Shown here piece by piece: positions 1 to 12,116 of a stretch of DNA of 64,000 nucleotides. Below the pieces are notes generated by a model, which saw only the letters and a list, made by a program, of their open reading frames with translations, was not told the origin of the DNA and did not search any database. The position numbers were made by a program, and so were the translations under genes. Numbering within the stretch: position 1 is the stretch's first letter; each line of letters begins with the position of its first letter. Source of the stretch: Lindgomyces ingoldianus (Eukaryota; Ascomycota; Dothideomycetes; Pleosporales; Lindgomycetaceae); assembly GCF_010093535.1 (NCBI RefSeq), contig NW_022985168.1, positions 992,827-1,056,826 on the forward strand. Reading direction: 5' to 3'.

Positions 1-283
1 TTTATTTAGATTATTTAAATTATTTAGTTAGATTAGTTTATTTAGTTAAATTATTTTACTTAGTTTACTAAGTTTATCTAAATATAGTAGTCTAAGTAAA
101 ATAAGTAAAATAAAGTTAAAAGTGCTATAAATTTTAAATAGCTAATTAAGACCTATGTTATACTTTTATACTATTTTTAGTAAATAGTAATTACTAGATT
201 ACTATAGTAATTACTATTACTAGAGCTAAAAGGTTGCATAGTAATTACTATAGTAATAGTAATTATAGTAAACAGTAACCCTG
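1..283 (-). mobile_element. hAT-like element terminus, cut by window edge
   Basis: This stretch is the inverted counterpart of 44520-44840: the same AT-rich (TTTAGTTA-like) interior, then clustered palindromic motifs around AGTAATTACTATTACT, ending in GTAACCCTG at 283. The end mirrors the CAGGGTTGCC terminus at 44520. A CAGGG start and clustered subterminal repeats fit hAT ends. No transposase reading frame is visible. The other end lies outside the window, so the TSD cannot be tested. Confidence 0.5.
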
Positions 284-1581
284 TTCTATAGTAAGTCTAG
301 TAAAATGTTTTTATAAACTTTAAGTTATTTCTACTAAACAAGAAAAAGTATAATAACGCCTTTATAGTAGTAGACTACTTAGGCAAACGCTGCTTTTTAC
401 TACTATGCTATAAAATAATAATAGTAAAACATGTAGTAGACTTATACTATTACTATATCTAGCGCATTTTTAGCCTCTTTAAGTCTATTATTTTTAATTA
501 GGGCTTTTAATTTACTTTAGAGTTTATAAATAAGCTTTACTAACTTATAAAAATTAAGTAAAAGCTTTTAATGCCCTACTACCTATAGATAAATAGTAAT
601 ATACAGGTGCTAAACTAGTATCTTAGCTAGCGCTTATAACCTTTTATAAAATACTACTAAAATAACTAGTTAGACCTTTTGCTATGCATAGATTAGGCAT
701 AAGCTACACTACTTTATAAGATAACTAGACTATTACTATTTAAAATTAAATTTAGTTACTAATAAACTTACTATTAAAACTAAAAGGAATAGACTAAGTA
801 ATTAAGTTTTATACATAAGTAAATGTTATATAAAGAGGCTTAAAGCTATACTAAAACTTAGCGCAACACAGTGCAGCTTACTATAAAAATAGCTTAAAAA
901 GGCATTACACAGGCCTAGCAGCAATAAGCAACCTAAGTAAATAAAAAAAGACATAGTTTAGATTTTAGAGTAAGTAATAAAGTGTACATAACACTTAAAG
1001 AATTTACTTTAAGTTACTTTAGTTAAAAGCTTAACTACTAGATGTATAAACTATACCTTATTATAGGTATAAAGGGACACTTATACTGCTTAAAGTTGCT
1101 ACTGTACATGCACATGCACAACGTCTTCTACGCAGACTGCTTACAAAAGAAATTACTAACAGCGCTACTAGGCTAGCTTAAACTTAAGAAAAAGCTTATT
1201 AACATTAATAGTTACGTTAAATAGCCTGTATAGGAAATTCTTAACAGCTGTCTCTACTACTGCTGCTTACAGTATAAGGTCTTCTAGGTAGCCTATAACC
1301 TTAACTTTACTTAGTACAACGCCTAAGAGTTTATAAGAGCTCTGTATAAAGTAAGAGACTTTTATAATGCATATCTAAACAAACTAGGTTCTCTAGCGTA
1401 GTTAGAAGCCTAGCTGCAAGCGTACAAGGCAGGAGAAGACTTAGAGGCAACAAGGAAGAATAACTAGCCTAGGGAACTTGCTAGTAGAGGGGACTATAAT
1501 AGAGGCTAGAGAACGCGCTATGCATGTTATTATTATACATAACTACAGACTTAGGGATAAGCCTGCCTTAAAAAAAAGTAA
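284..1581 (+). pseudogene. Ty3/Gypsy pol 3' part (integrase), RIP-degraded
   Basis: The sequence aligns by eye with 23830-25104 inside the Gypsy at 18802-25379. It corresponds to the integrase core (the stretch reading like VDxLSKxxFLLxCY near 370-420) and the C-terminal integrase tail. Stops occur every few codons, mostly TAG/TAA where CAG/CAA is expected. It leads directly into an LTR of the same type at 1582, so it is the 3' half of a plus-strand element whose 5' half is not in the window or is deleted. The hAT-like end abuts it at 283/284. Confidence 0.7.
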
Positions 1582-1796
1582 TGTAACAGTGCTGCTTATT
1601 AAGCTTTACTGCTAGTTATATAATTTTACTAAAAGTTAAGCAAGCGCGCTAGCGCCTTAGCGCTGCGTAAGCTTTTCTCTTGCAAAAACTCTTCACCTTC
1701 TTTACTCCCTATCCTAGTTTAGCTGAAATAGAGCTAATCTACTCTACCTTGCTTCTCTAGCTCTATACAGTAGTAGAGACAGTGCTTGTCATCACA
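1582..1796 (+). repeat. 3' LTR of Gypsy A-type element
   Basis: It begins TGTAACAG and ends GTCATCACA. The 3' half (GCGCCTTAGCGCTGC onward, through CAGTAGTAGAGACAGTGCTTGTCA) matches the LTRs at 18802-19076 and 25105-25379. It is 215 bp rather than 275 bp, with a divergent centre, so it is a variant subfamily. It is much less AT-rich than the internal region. Confidence 0.75.
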
Positions 1797-2592
1797 CACG
1801 CTTATAGTCTTTAAGTAAAAGGCTACTAGTTGCTAAAGTCTGTTATCCTGCAGCTAGAAAAGCACACCTGCTACAACTCTGTTGCTAGCGTCTGTTTCTA
1901 TGCGTGTCTAGCAGTAGAACAAGTAGTGTGTAAGGACAGCATCTACTAGCATTAAGTCCTTAGCTTAATTAAAAGCTACTAGCTTATATTTTTTAAAGTA
2001 GTGCTAAGTACTACACTTAAGTAGCTTTATAAGTAGTTATATAATATATTTATAGTTTTTTAAAAATACTTAGTAGAAGTTATAGAACTTTAGAACAAAT
2101 TATAAGCTCTTAATTAATATTAGTATAGGCTATTTATATATAGCTACTACCTTTTCTAGGTTCTTGTGCATGCTGTTAGTGCTAATAATTAGACCTAAAA
2201 ACTTTATCTTTATAATAGTAAACTTACTTTTTTTAATGTCTATTTAAAAACTAGTGTTTAGTAGTTAATATAGAACCTATATAACATGTTTCTTATGTTA
2301 AAATAGGTCTTTTAAGTAAATAATAATGTTATTAAAGTATACTATATAAGTGTTATTTAGTAGGCTATAAAGCACTTTATTAATATAGTGTTAAAATATA
2401 GCTAGTCTATTATATAAGCTAAACAGTAGTACATAGTATTTGTAGTTGCTATATTATGTTTAAAAGTAGTAAAGTCCTCTACCTTCTTATTTAGACAGAT
2501 GCAGTAAAAGGCTTATTATATATCTAGCTTAGTAAACACCTTAGCACACACTAGGCAAGTAAAAGTCTTCTAAATTAAAGGAATTAGGTATA
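1797..2592 (-). pseudogene. Ty3/Gypsy reverse transcriptase/RNase H, minus strand
   Basis: On the minus strand this reads as a Gypsy RT followed by RNase H, parallel to 22200-23080 of the Gypsy at 18802. A degenerate YFNNI (expected YxDD) lies near 2323-2339. A stretch like FLGLIISTNSMHKNLEKV follows near 2160-2230, and RNase H residues like AGVLFxLQDN run up to 1797. The frame is full of TAG/TAA. The element is cut at 1797 by the plus-strand LTR. It appears to resume at 14735 on the far side of the foldback element. Confidence 0.7.
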
Positions 2593-4661
2593 ACGTACTT
2601 CACAGGCGAGTTGCTTACACACCTAAGTTACTTACTTTTGCTAAGACTTTACTAAACTACTCTTTTTACACTAATGCATTCCTAACAACACTACTTAGAC
2701 ATGCTAAAAGAACATTAGATATAGCTTACACTTTAAGCTTTTAAATAAAACATAAAACTTTTAAAGAAACATGCTGCAGCTATATATAAAGTTTTTTAAA
2801 AAATAATAAATAACTATAGCACTAGATAACTTTTACAAGCTAATTCTACAGCTAACTTATAAAGGCTAGGTAATAATAAAGAGTAAGTAATTATTAAGAC
2901 TATACTTAAGCTATATGCGCAAGAATTGTCCTCTTAAATAGCATTTATAGCTAATATAGCTAATTTTTAGCGCGTAAAGTGTAATCTAGGCTATATTAGC
3001 ATAAACTAGCCTAGTATATTTATAAAGTGTTATTTAAAGCTTAAAGTAAAGTTTTAAGCGTAAGTATAGTTATTAGATATTTAGCTTATAATAAAGCTTA
3101 TCTTACTAAAGTTATATATGTTATTATTTTAGATGCTATACTTAGCTTTAATATTCTTTATAAGGCTAAACTTACTCTAAATTACCCTAGAACTCTTATA
3201 AAAGGCTCTTTTATAGTTATACTATACTTAAATGTTACTTTAAGCTCTAGATAACACTTTTTAAATGTACTAGGCTAGTTTATGCTAATATAGCCTAGAT
3301 TACACTTAGCGTGTAAAGAATTAGCTATATTAGCTATAAATGCTATTTAAAGGAAAAATCTTTATATATAACGTACTTCACAGGCGAGTTGCTCACACAC
3401 CTAAGTTGCTTACTTTTGCTAAGACTCTACCCTAACAAACTCTATTATAGCCTATAACAACCCGCTCTAGCACTATATAGTACATTACAGCCTAGAATAT
3501 TATTTAGATACTACTTCTACTTTTTACTTACACATTTACGTGTTATGCCTAGTCTAATTGCACTATCTATAGCGCCTTTAGAATAGCTTACCTACTTTAG
3601 CTTACACCTACTTCTTTGCCTTTTTTCTGTTACTATGCGCTCTAAACTTCTTTAAAGCTGTTAAGTGTAAGCTTTTTTAAATTATTAAGGTCTTTTTTAC
3701 TTTAATTTACTTTCTTTTATGTAATTTATGTTATATAGTAGCCTTATTAGCTGCTTAAAGCTTAGTAATTTTCTATTACACTAACACTAGCTTATATGTA
3801 ATTATTACTACCCTTTTTAAGACCTTTTTAAACACTTTAACTATAAAAGTTAGTAAACTATTTATATACTTTTAAATTTTTATTTTTATAAGCATTAATT
3901 ATAACTTAAGTTTTAAGGTATTACTTAAAGTTTATAACTACTAAGGCTTATTATATATAAGTAGTAGTAGTAATAAAGTGCGTAACTTTACATTAAAGCT
4001 TATTATAACTTATTATAAGTTAAAAAAAAACTAATTTAGCGCTTTAAAACTTTTCTTAAATATTACTAAAAGTAATTATAGCATTATAAGCTACTTTAAA
4101 GCATAGTAAAAACTTTATTTTTATAATATAAGTAATCTAGTTATGTATAAAGTTTTTAGCTTAGCACCTATACACTTTTTTTAAAGAAGTAAAATAACCT
4201 ACATTAAGTAGCTATAAAAAGTGTAATAAGTAAAAAAGCATATAAATAGTAATAATTTTATTATTCTTATAGTATTACTAAAAATAAAGTAAGTTATAGC
4301 TTTTATAGCTATTAATAACTAGTAGACAGTAGCTACTAACAGTACACTTTTTTATATGCGTGTTAAAGTGCTTTAACTAGTCTAGACTAAGCTAATTAGT
4401 AGTCTAGCTATACTTAAAAATTATAATAACTTAATTTTAAAGTAAATTTTTCTCTTTATACTAGTTTAAAAAGTAGTTGCTACTCTAAAAGATAATAAAA
4501 AGTAAAATAGCTTACCTTTTAGCATTAATGTTCTAAATAGCTGTTATCTACTTCTAGTTACTTAGCTAGACTACTTTTAGCTATCTTTATCTTTTTAAAC
4601 TTATAATAACTACTTTAGTAGATATTTAGCCTATTATAAACTTTATTTTATTAAAGTTGTA

Positions 4662-4870
4662 TGTTGAATGGACTCTATGCTAGCTATGCAAAGCAAAGAG
4701 GTTTGCACGGTGTACACATCGCCTGGGGGGGTTGCAGGTAACTGGTGTTGATTCTTGTTTTTCTAAGTCTGTGCAAAGGAAAGGGTATTTATCTGTCTGT
4801 GCGTACAACTGTGACATAAGACTATGTTATGTGACGCCTAACCGCGTATCTAAATACTGCTATTTAGACA
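4662..4870 (-). repeat. Copia C2 3' LTR
   Basis: 209 bp, from TGTTGAATGG to CTATTTAGACA in plus coordinates. It is nearly identical to 13709-13927 apart from transitions, the gap and the poly-G. It lies at the 3' end of the minus-strand element, beside the RNase H remnant. The short open frame here is an artefact of LTR composition. Confidence 0.85.
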
Positions 4871-7427
4871 CTAGCAACTTTTCTTTTTCCTTTGTACAGA
4901 CCTTGCCTAGTTTGCCCTGCTTATTGTCTTGTACAGGCCTAAGCCTGTTAACTAACGCTTTAACTCTAATAGTTAGTTAGTTACGTAAAACTAGTTTCTT
5001 AAGGGCAGAGTTTAGCGCCTTCTTTATATAGGCATTTGCTAAGTTGTCCTTTTTATTAATCTACCTAATTTCTATAATCTCCCTCTTCTTATATAATTTT
5101 TAAATTAATATAATATTAATTATAAGCCTTTTTTTATTTATTATACTAAGCTTTATAAGACATTTATATAGAGATCTTAAGTCTGTGCATAGTATAATAG
5201 GTATTAGAGGTAGTCTAAGCATATGTATAATCTAGTTAATTGTTGTGCTTAGTGCAATTACGCAGTTAAATCCTCCTACTATTCTATATAATTTACTAGC
5301 TAGTATAGAGCAGGTAACCTGTTTACACTTAGAGGAGTTCTAGTGTATAATATTACCTATAATTTTAAAGTTGTATAAGTTCCTAGTGCGCTACTTTATT
5401 CTAAGAATAATAAGAAAGCTAAGCTATAAACTTAGGTTTTTATTATTTATAAATAATTTATTAGTAAAGATAAACAACTTTATATAGAAAAGATTAAGTA
5501 GTATGTATAATAATCTGTAATTCTAGTTATTAATTTACTATTAGATTTATACATTTAATGCCTTAATATTATTATATAATAGTAACACAACTTAAGCAGC
5601 AGTAGACAGGTTAAATGCTGCCTTAGGTTAACATACAGACGTAATATAGGCACCTTGTGCGCGCTGTTTAATGTACTTCTGCGTGGCGTTCTTTATGTTT
5701 AGGTCTACTATATAGAGGTTTTTAGCTTGTTTTTTCTAAGTTAATAAGATTATAGTTTTATTTTATATAAGCTAAATCTTTTTTTTATTAAATTTTATAA
5801 GCTATTTATGTAATAATATTATCTTAAGTTTTATATAGAACTTAGCCTTTTACAGCTTTTTTTCTTTACATTACACAAAATTAGTTATAATAATACTAAA
5901 AGTGTTGTCTTTTAAACATGCTACTTATAATTAGACTTTTTATTTCTATATAGTCTAATTTTTTAAATAGTTTTCTAGGTGTTATAATTATACTATCTGC
6001 ATAGAGCTTAATTACTAGAGTGTAGTTATTCTTTTTTTTCTAAGTTAAAAACATTATGTCTTATATAAGATTTTTATATAGTCTTTTATAGCCTTTCTTA
6101 GCTAGTTGTAGTTCTAGTTTATATAATAAATCTAATACTACTTAAGAGGCTGTTTTGTGTAGTCTATTAATTAAAGTTAGTTGCTTACATAAATAACCTC
6201 TTTTTTATGCTTATAAAGGATCTCTTTATACTAGGGCTAGTTTATCTAGATCTAGTAGTTCTTATGTAGGTTTATTCTTATTCTTTATATAATAATACAG
6301 TATAACTTATGTGCATTAGAGTTTTACTAAACTATTCTCTATTTTAATAATAACATTTAGGGCCTTAATTTTTTTTACTATATGTAGTTTTATCTATCTT
6401 TTTTTCTTTTACTATGTCTTTACTTTAGAACTAAGTAAAAGATTTAGGACTTTATGTAATGTTAAGCTATTCTAAGTATTAATTATATAATTAATATTAA
6501 CTTTTGCTCTTTTACTTTAAAGCATTTTTATTACCTTTTATACAGCGTTAGCTTGCGTAGCAATGTTAGGGGATAGTGCAGAATTTATGTTAATTCTTAG
6601 GTATGTTTTAAATATAAGTAATGTAGGTATAAAACTATTTAGTTTTACTATATTATTTAAAGCTTTAATAGCTATCTATAACACTAATTTATTATTTATA
6701 TAATTATCTAATTCTGCACAGAGGATGTTATATGCACGTTGTAGTAGTGCGTGCGCGCGCTTAATCTTCTCTATAGCCTAATAGGCTTCTACTAGCATTT
6801 GTTAACACGTTGCTTCTATAATCTTTACGTAATTTTAGAAATCTTTAAATGCAAAGTTTATACTAAAGTTATATATAATATAATTAAGTAAGCCCTAATA
6901 TATGTTAATCTAACACTTGTAAAGCGCGTTCTAGGTATCTTGTGTAGACATTAATTTTAAAAAGGTTACTACTTAGAATAATGTATCTGCGTTAATTACA
7001 TGTAGTACGTCTTAGTTACTAATTTATATAACATTAATTACTATCTTATAATTAAAGTATAAATTATTCTTAATTATAAACTTAAATTTTTATAGTGCTA
7101 AGTTATGCAGCTAATATATGTAGCAGAACTTTTTAATCTCTTTAAGTATAAAGAAATTAGCGTTGTGTCTAGTGTTTTTAAGCATTATGTAAAGCTGTTT
7201 TGTATAGAGATAGCTAAACCTTTTATATAGTTATTAAAGTTTATGTTTTATAAAAAAAGACATAAATTTTTTTTTATACATTAAAAAATAAGTAACTTTA
7301 TTTATATATAACTAAGACTTTAATTTTATTACTTTATATAATTACATTCTGCATGTTGTTAAAGTACACATTTATCTAGTCTATATTAGTAAGAGACAGT
7401 AAGAAGGGTGTTAGTATATCTAGTATA
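4871..7427 (-). pseudogene. Copia C2 RNase H/RT remnant
   Basis: On the minus strand this is the 3' part of a Copia polyprotein. The RNase H tail is recognisable near 4990-5110, with an upstream RT-like region. The sequence is very AT-rich and interrupted by stops throughout, with no usable ORF. It is bounded on the left by the 3' LTR and on the right by a solo LTR insertion at 7428. The assignment rests on the RNase H motif and on position within the element. Confidence 0.6.
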
Positions 7428-7554
7428 TGTAAGGACGGGGCTCCGCACCACTCCGCTAATACAACCAAAAGGTACGAATAATCAACCAACGTTGATTTTC
7501 GGGTGCAGAATAGTATATATACCTGTCGCACGTAAGCGCCATCTCGGCCTTACA
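7428..7554 (-). repeat. Solo LTR J with 5-bp TSD
   Basis: 127 bp flanked by perfect GTATA duplications (7423-7427 and 7555-7559). On the minus strand it starts TGTAAGGCCGAGATGG and ends CCGTCCTTACA. It matches the 3' LTR of the miniature element at 63326-63478. It is GC-rich and almost unmutated inside a strongly RIP-affected Copia. A palindrome around CAACGTTG lies near its centre. Confidence 0.88.
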
Positions 7555-7559
7555 GTATA

Positions 7560-8243
7560 TAATATGTAACACTGCTAACTAGATTAGTAATTTATATAGT
7601 ACTAATTAATTTTATTAATTCTTATTTTTTAAAGCTAATACTCTTTTTATTTAGTATCTAGTCTACTTTTATATAAAAGAATTCTTATAGGTATGCTTTA
7701 AGTTATAACTTTTCTATAGTAGAAATCCTTATAGTGCTAGTATCTTATAGTTTACTTTAGTATACTATATAATATTAATCCTTAAGAATAAACTATTCTG
7801 CGTATCCTTTAGGTTCTAGGCTGTATATGTCCTCTGCTGTCGCACAGTAGAGAAATGTAGTAAAGGTAAAGTAGTTAATAATCTTCTTACTTTTTTTTTA
7901 TTTAGGTTATTGTTATATAACTTCTTTTTTTTCTACTTTAGTTTACTTTTAAATTCTTAAATGTACATGCTTACTTTCTTATATATTAAGGTCTTATTAT
8001 AAAATCTTTTATATAAAGAGATGTACTAGTGTTTTGCATAGAATTAATTTATGTAAGGATAATTTATTAACTAATATTCTTTTTTATAGCAGACAAAGCA
8101 TTACTTTAATTATATAAAAAAGTGTAATTTAAATATTTTTTTATATTTTTTTAAACTTTTTCTACATTGTTAAAAGCTAATTATATAAGAGAAGTTGTAT
8201 TTTTTATTAGTGTAGTACATGTCTTTTAGTTTATTTAGAAATG
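7560..8243 (-). pseudogene. Copia C2 pol remnant, between insertions
   Basis: It resembles 15440-15900, the minus-strand copy of the protease-to-integrase region of the C1 Copia. Shared landmarks include GTATACTATATA near 7760 and the TCCTCTGCTGTCGCA region near 7830. It belongs to C2 and is cut on the left by the solo LTR and on the right by Copia C1-a. No open frame remains. Confidence 0.5.
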
Positions 8244-8523
8244 TGTCCGTACGCAGCAGCAGCGTCGCGGCCTGGATACGAGCGATCGCGCACGAGCAGG
8301 ATCACGTATCTATGTCACATGATGCTTGTGCGCGAACCTCTGTGCGCGAACATCTAGATATCCCCCTTTTTCTCTGTATAAAGGAAAGACAAGAGCAATA
8401 GAACTAGAAACATGTTGCCCTTACTTTACCTACTTTGTACACTGTGCACACTGTACACTACTCTTACTCTTACTACTTAAGTGCTTATACTATAAGCAGC
8501 TAGCTATTAGAGCTTATTTAACA
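8244..8523 (+). repeat. Copia C1-a 5' LTR
   Basis: 280 bp, starting TGTCCGTACGCAGC and ending TTATTTAACA. The outer (left) edge keeps CpG-rich, unmutated sequence, while the inner (right) edge shows CA-to-TA changes relative to the 3' LTR. Short open frames here are LTR artefacts. Confidence 0.92.
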
Positions 8524-10930
8524 CTAATTAGTAGTTAATTTAATTAACTATAAATTAGTAAAAGTAATAATAAAGTACTTACACTTTATAAGGTACTTTG
8601 TTTTATTACTTATTCTTTAGAAAAAGTAATAGTAGAGTACTTATGCCTTATAAGGTACTTTATTTAGTTACTTATCTCTTAAGATAGCAGATTAATCCTT
8701 TACATTATATAGTAAGCTCTACTACTGTACAAAGTAAGAAGGAGATAGTGTAAAACGCACACTAAAGCTACTAAAGCTGCATAACCTAGTAGCTAGATAA
8801 TAGCACATTAATCCTTTACATTGTACAGCAAGCTCTGCTACTGTATAAAGTAAAAAGAAGATAGTGTAAGGCACACACTAAAGCTATTAAAGCTGCACAA
8901 CCTAGCAGCTAGACAATAGCAGTACCTGCGTAATCTACTAGAAAAGTAATTAACTATACTATTATAATAAAATTCTACTAGCAACTAACAACTCTATATA
9001 ATAATAAAAAGAATAAGAAATAATTCCTATTATATAAATAACTTATAAAAAACATAAGGATATTAAAGGCAACACTACAAAATAAGACTAGCCTAGAGTA
9101 CTAAAATAATAAAATTAACATGTTAAAAGCTTTAATAAGCTTATAGACTTAATTATATATAAGTTACATAATTACTAATCTACATATAATAACTTAGAAA
9201 AGCGCTACTTTTTTAAGTGTGTACATAAAGAATTTTAAAGAATAGACACTATAAAACTTCTTAGCACTTAGCTGCGCATTTAAAAGGAAGCTTATATAAG
9301 TGCTAGAGAATAAAAGAATTACACTATAGCTAGGCACTAAAGGTACCTAAGCCTAGAAGCTGTATAATATAGCATAAAGAAAAGTAATTGCACTAAAAAG
9401 GCTTTATATGTAACTTTTATTACTATATAAGGCTTTACACAGAAGCAGACTAAACATAATGCTGCTATTAACACTAAATGTACTAGCATTACCTGCTTTT
9501 ACACCTTAGCTAGCACTACACTAATTACTGTACAAACAATACATGCCACCTTACCTAACGCCTGCTCTACACTCTTAATTGTACACACCACCGCCTGCAG
9601 TAGTGTATGCACCACTAATACCACCTGCACAATCCATACTACATTACAACCTGTACAAACTTCCACCCTAGAGGGAAACTGCTAAAGAAAAACTTTTAGC
9701 AGATAAGATTATATAATTCTAAAAAGCATAAAAAAAAATAATAACTACATAGGTTAACTATATAACACTTTTATAAATAAAATAAAGATCTTTATTAATC
9801 TATGTTAACAGCTAGATATCTAGAAAACTTAGTACACAGACATCTTTCTAGATATTCTAGAAAGTTAGGCAAATATGCACTATATGTACAACATAGGCCT
9901 TAGAAACAACTAAAAGCATTTATACAACACTTTAAGCATTATAATAAAAAATTTTACGCAAAAAGAAGAGAAAAAACTGTAGAAGGTAAAGTTCTACACA
10001 AAAAGCAAAACTATTCTAGTAAAGAAGTAGCCTATTAAGTTTAATAGCAGAAGGATTAAGCTTACGCATAACATAGTAGTCTTTACTTAAAAGGGATAAG
10101 TAAGCTACCTTTATATAATTAACCTAAAGGACAAGGATGCTGCATAATAATATGTTAAGCAACATGTAAGAAGGGCATACATTGCATCTATATGTTAACT
10201 AGAGGCAGCATTTAACCTCTTTATTACTGCACAAACTATAGACCCTTTACATAACAATATTAACACACTTAATGCATAAATCTAATAGCAGATAGATAAT
10301 AGTAAGCGCAGTCTTACCTTCCTACTATTACAACTTAATTATGCAAAGCTGTTTATCTTTATAGATAGATTATTTGCTAATAACAAGGACCTTAGCTTAT
10401 AGCTAGGATTCTTAATTATATTAAGTAATAAGAACTGTACAGAGCAAAGCAACTGCTTTAAAATACTAGGCAACATTATATACTAGAATTCTACTAAGTG
10501 TAAAAGAGTAACTAGGGGTGTCCTTGCTAGTAAACTGTACAAAATAGTTAAAGGGTTTAATAATGCAATTGCCTTTAGTACAACTCTACAGCAAATTGTA
10601 TAAACGCTTAAACTGCTACTAATTCTAGTAGTAATCTGCACAGATTTAAGGTCTCTGTACAATTGCCTTGTTAAGCTAGGCACTACTAGCAAAAAGCAAC
10701 TTATAATTAACATCATGTCACTCTGCAAATTGTACAAGAAGAGGGAAATTGCTAAGATTAGGTGGATTAATAGTAAAGACAACCTAGCGGATGCATATAG
10801 AAGCATCTGTGGACCGGCTAGATCCCGTGCGCAAAGATGCCCTAGACTAACTAGACTAACAACACCTTTATATAAAGCCTATCTTTTTTGTTTTTTTTAT
10901 TATACGCACTTATTTTTCTTATTACAAGAT
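8524..10930 (+). pseudogene. Copia gag plus RT-end/RNase H remnant
   Basis: A gag-like 5' part runs to about 9925. After the deletion junction (9926-9936) comes the end of the RT and the Copia RNase H, ending near 10800. The clearest protein signal is near 10620-10800: a run like CTDLRSLYNCLVKLGTTSK, then KKREIAKIRWINSKDNLADA. This matches the conserved tail of fungal Copia RNase H (ERREIAEIRWIDGxxNPADA). CAG/CAA to TAG/TAA stops break the frame upstream. The deletion makes the element non-autonomous. Confidence 0.8.
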
Positions 10931-11504
10931 TAGAAGAGAAGGATATGTAAGAAAGACAGTCTATTTGTCTAGTATATAAGAGAAGAAAAAGCCACCACCC
11001 CTCACGTATAGTAGTCACAATGCAGACCACAGCTCTGCTATACGCATAAGGCGTAGGCATTAGCCTAGAAGTTAGCTAACACACAACACTTAACAAAAGG
11101 AGAGGCACTAGTAGTGCTGCTACAACAACAAGCACATAGAGTTACTAAGACCTAACTGCAACTCTAGACTAGGACTGCACAGAAGTACCCCTTATAACAC
11201 ATAACCTTTGCTGCCCACAGCTGCAGATTAGTGCTAGCAGGTAAGACAACATTAATATTATAGAACAGTAAAGCTGCTACATGCTGCTTCTTAGCCTGTC
11301 TATAATTAGCATTTTATACAAAAAGGAAGTAGAAGAGCTAAAAGATTTATATATTTATGCTAAGACGCTAAATAAACTGCTAATTAGCAGCAGAACTAGT
11401 TAGAAGGGTAACGTAGATGCGCCCTAGGCCGCTAGACTGCACAAGGACGTTAAAGACGCCCGCACTAACAGCGCTGGAGGTAGAGGAGAAAGGCTGGAGA
11501 GACA

Positions 11505-11567
<63 letters not shown>

Positions 11568-11577
11568 GCGGGAGTAT
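10931..11577 (+). other. Extra segment between Copia RNase H and 3' LTR
   Basis: About 650 bp present in C1-a but absent from C1-b, where the flanks join near 50886-50890. It is less AT-rich than its surroundings and includes the microsatellite at 11505-11564. I see no recognisable protein domain. A short stretch reading like EELKDLYIYAKTLNKLL near 11330-11390 is open but unassigned. It could be captured host sequence or another repeat fragment. Confidence 0.55.
11505..11564. repeat. Compound (TC)n(TG)n microsatellite
   Basis: About 12 TC units are followed directly by about 17 TG units. It sits in the C1-a-specific segment. Such a CA/TG-rich tract is exactly what RIP would be expected to destroy, so its survival suggests this segment was not RIPed. 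Confidence 0.97.
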
Positions 11578-11831
11578 CTGTCACTGTCAGCACCGTACAA
11601 AAAGAGAAAAGAGCCAGGGAATGGTACAGTAGGGCTTAGAAAGCAAAGGATAAAGAAGAGAAGAGCTATTTACATAGCGCAACTAGCCTATCCTAACGCA
11701 TAGCATCACTAAGGCAAGTCCTAACAAATAGGGTGGAGTAAAGGCAGAACATAATTAGATAGACCTACACAGACAGAAGGGAGGTAACACGTACAGAAGG
11801 TAACTTTTTAGACAAAAAGAAAAGTTGCTAG

Positions 11832-12111
11832 TGTCTGTACACAGTAGCAGCGTTGCGGCCTAGATACAAGCAATCGCGCACAAGCAGGATCACGTATCTA
11901 TGTTACATAATGCTTGTGCGCGAACCTCTGTGCGCAAACATCTAGATATCCCTCTTTTCCTCTATATAAAGGAAAGACAAGAGCAATAGAACTAGAAACA
12001 TGTTGCCCTTACTTTACCTACCTTGTACGCTGTGCACACTGTACACCACTCTTACTCTTGCTACTTAAGTGCTTATACTATAAGCAGCTAGCTGTCAGAG
12101 CCTATTCAACA
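11832..12111 (+). repeat. Copia C1-a 3' LTR
   Basis: 280 bp, starting TGTCTGTACACAG and ending GCCTATTCAACA. It mirrors the 5' LTR in mutation pattern: the inner (left) edge carries transitions and the outer (right) edge is unmutated. Confidence 0.92.
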
Positions 12112-12116
12112 AAATG

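Larger units (their letters stand above)
8244..12111 (+). mobile_element. Ty1/Copia C1-a, internally deleted, with TSD
   Basis: 280-bp LTRs lie at 8244-8523 and 11832-12111, flanked by perfect AAATG duplications (8239-8243 and 12112-12116). Compared with C1-b (45042-51424) it lacks a segment equivalent to 46735-49821. That segment holds most of integrase and RT, and the junction falls in an 11-bp direct repeat, AACACTTTAAG. It instead carries about 650 bp of unrelated sequence before the 3' LTR (10931-11577). Confidence 0.92.

Noticed and set aside
4732..4980. Open frame of 82 codons
   Set aside because: It lies across the Copia C2 LTR and its RIPed neighbour; no domain, and the LTR copy at 13709 does not keep the same frame end.
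8219..8538. Two overlapping open frames, with a similar one at 11914-12153
   Set aside because: Both are within the Copia C1 LTR; repeated wherever the LTR occurs, on either strand (also 33405-33632).
10483..10806. 107-codon minus-strand frame
   Set aside because: It is the antisense of the Copia RNase H region, which has the recognisable plus-strand motifs.
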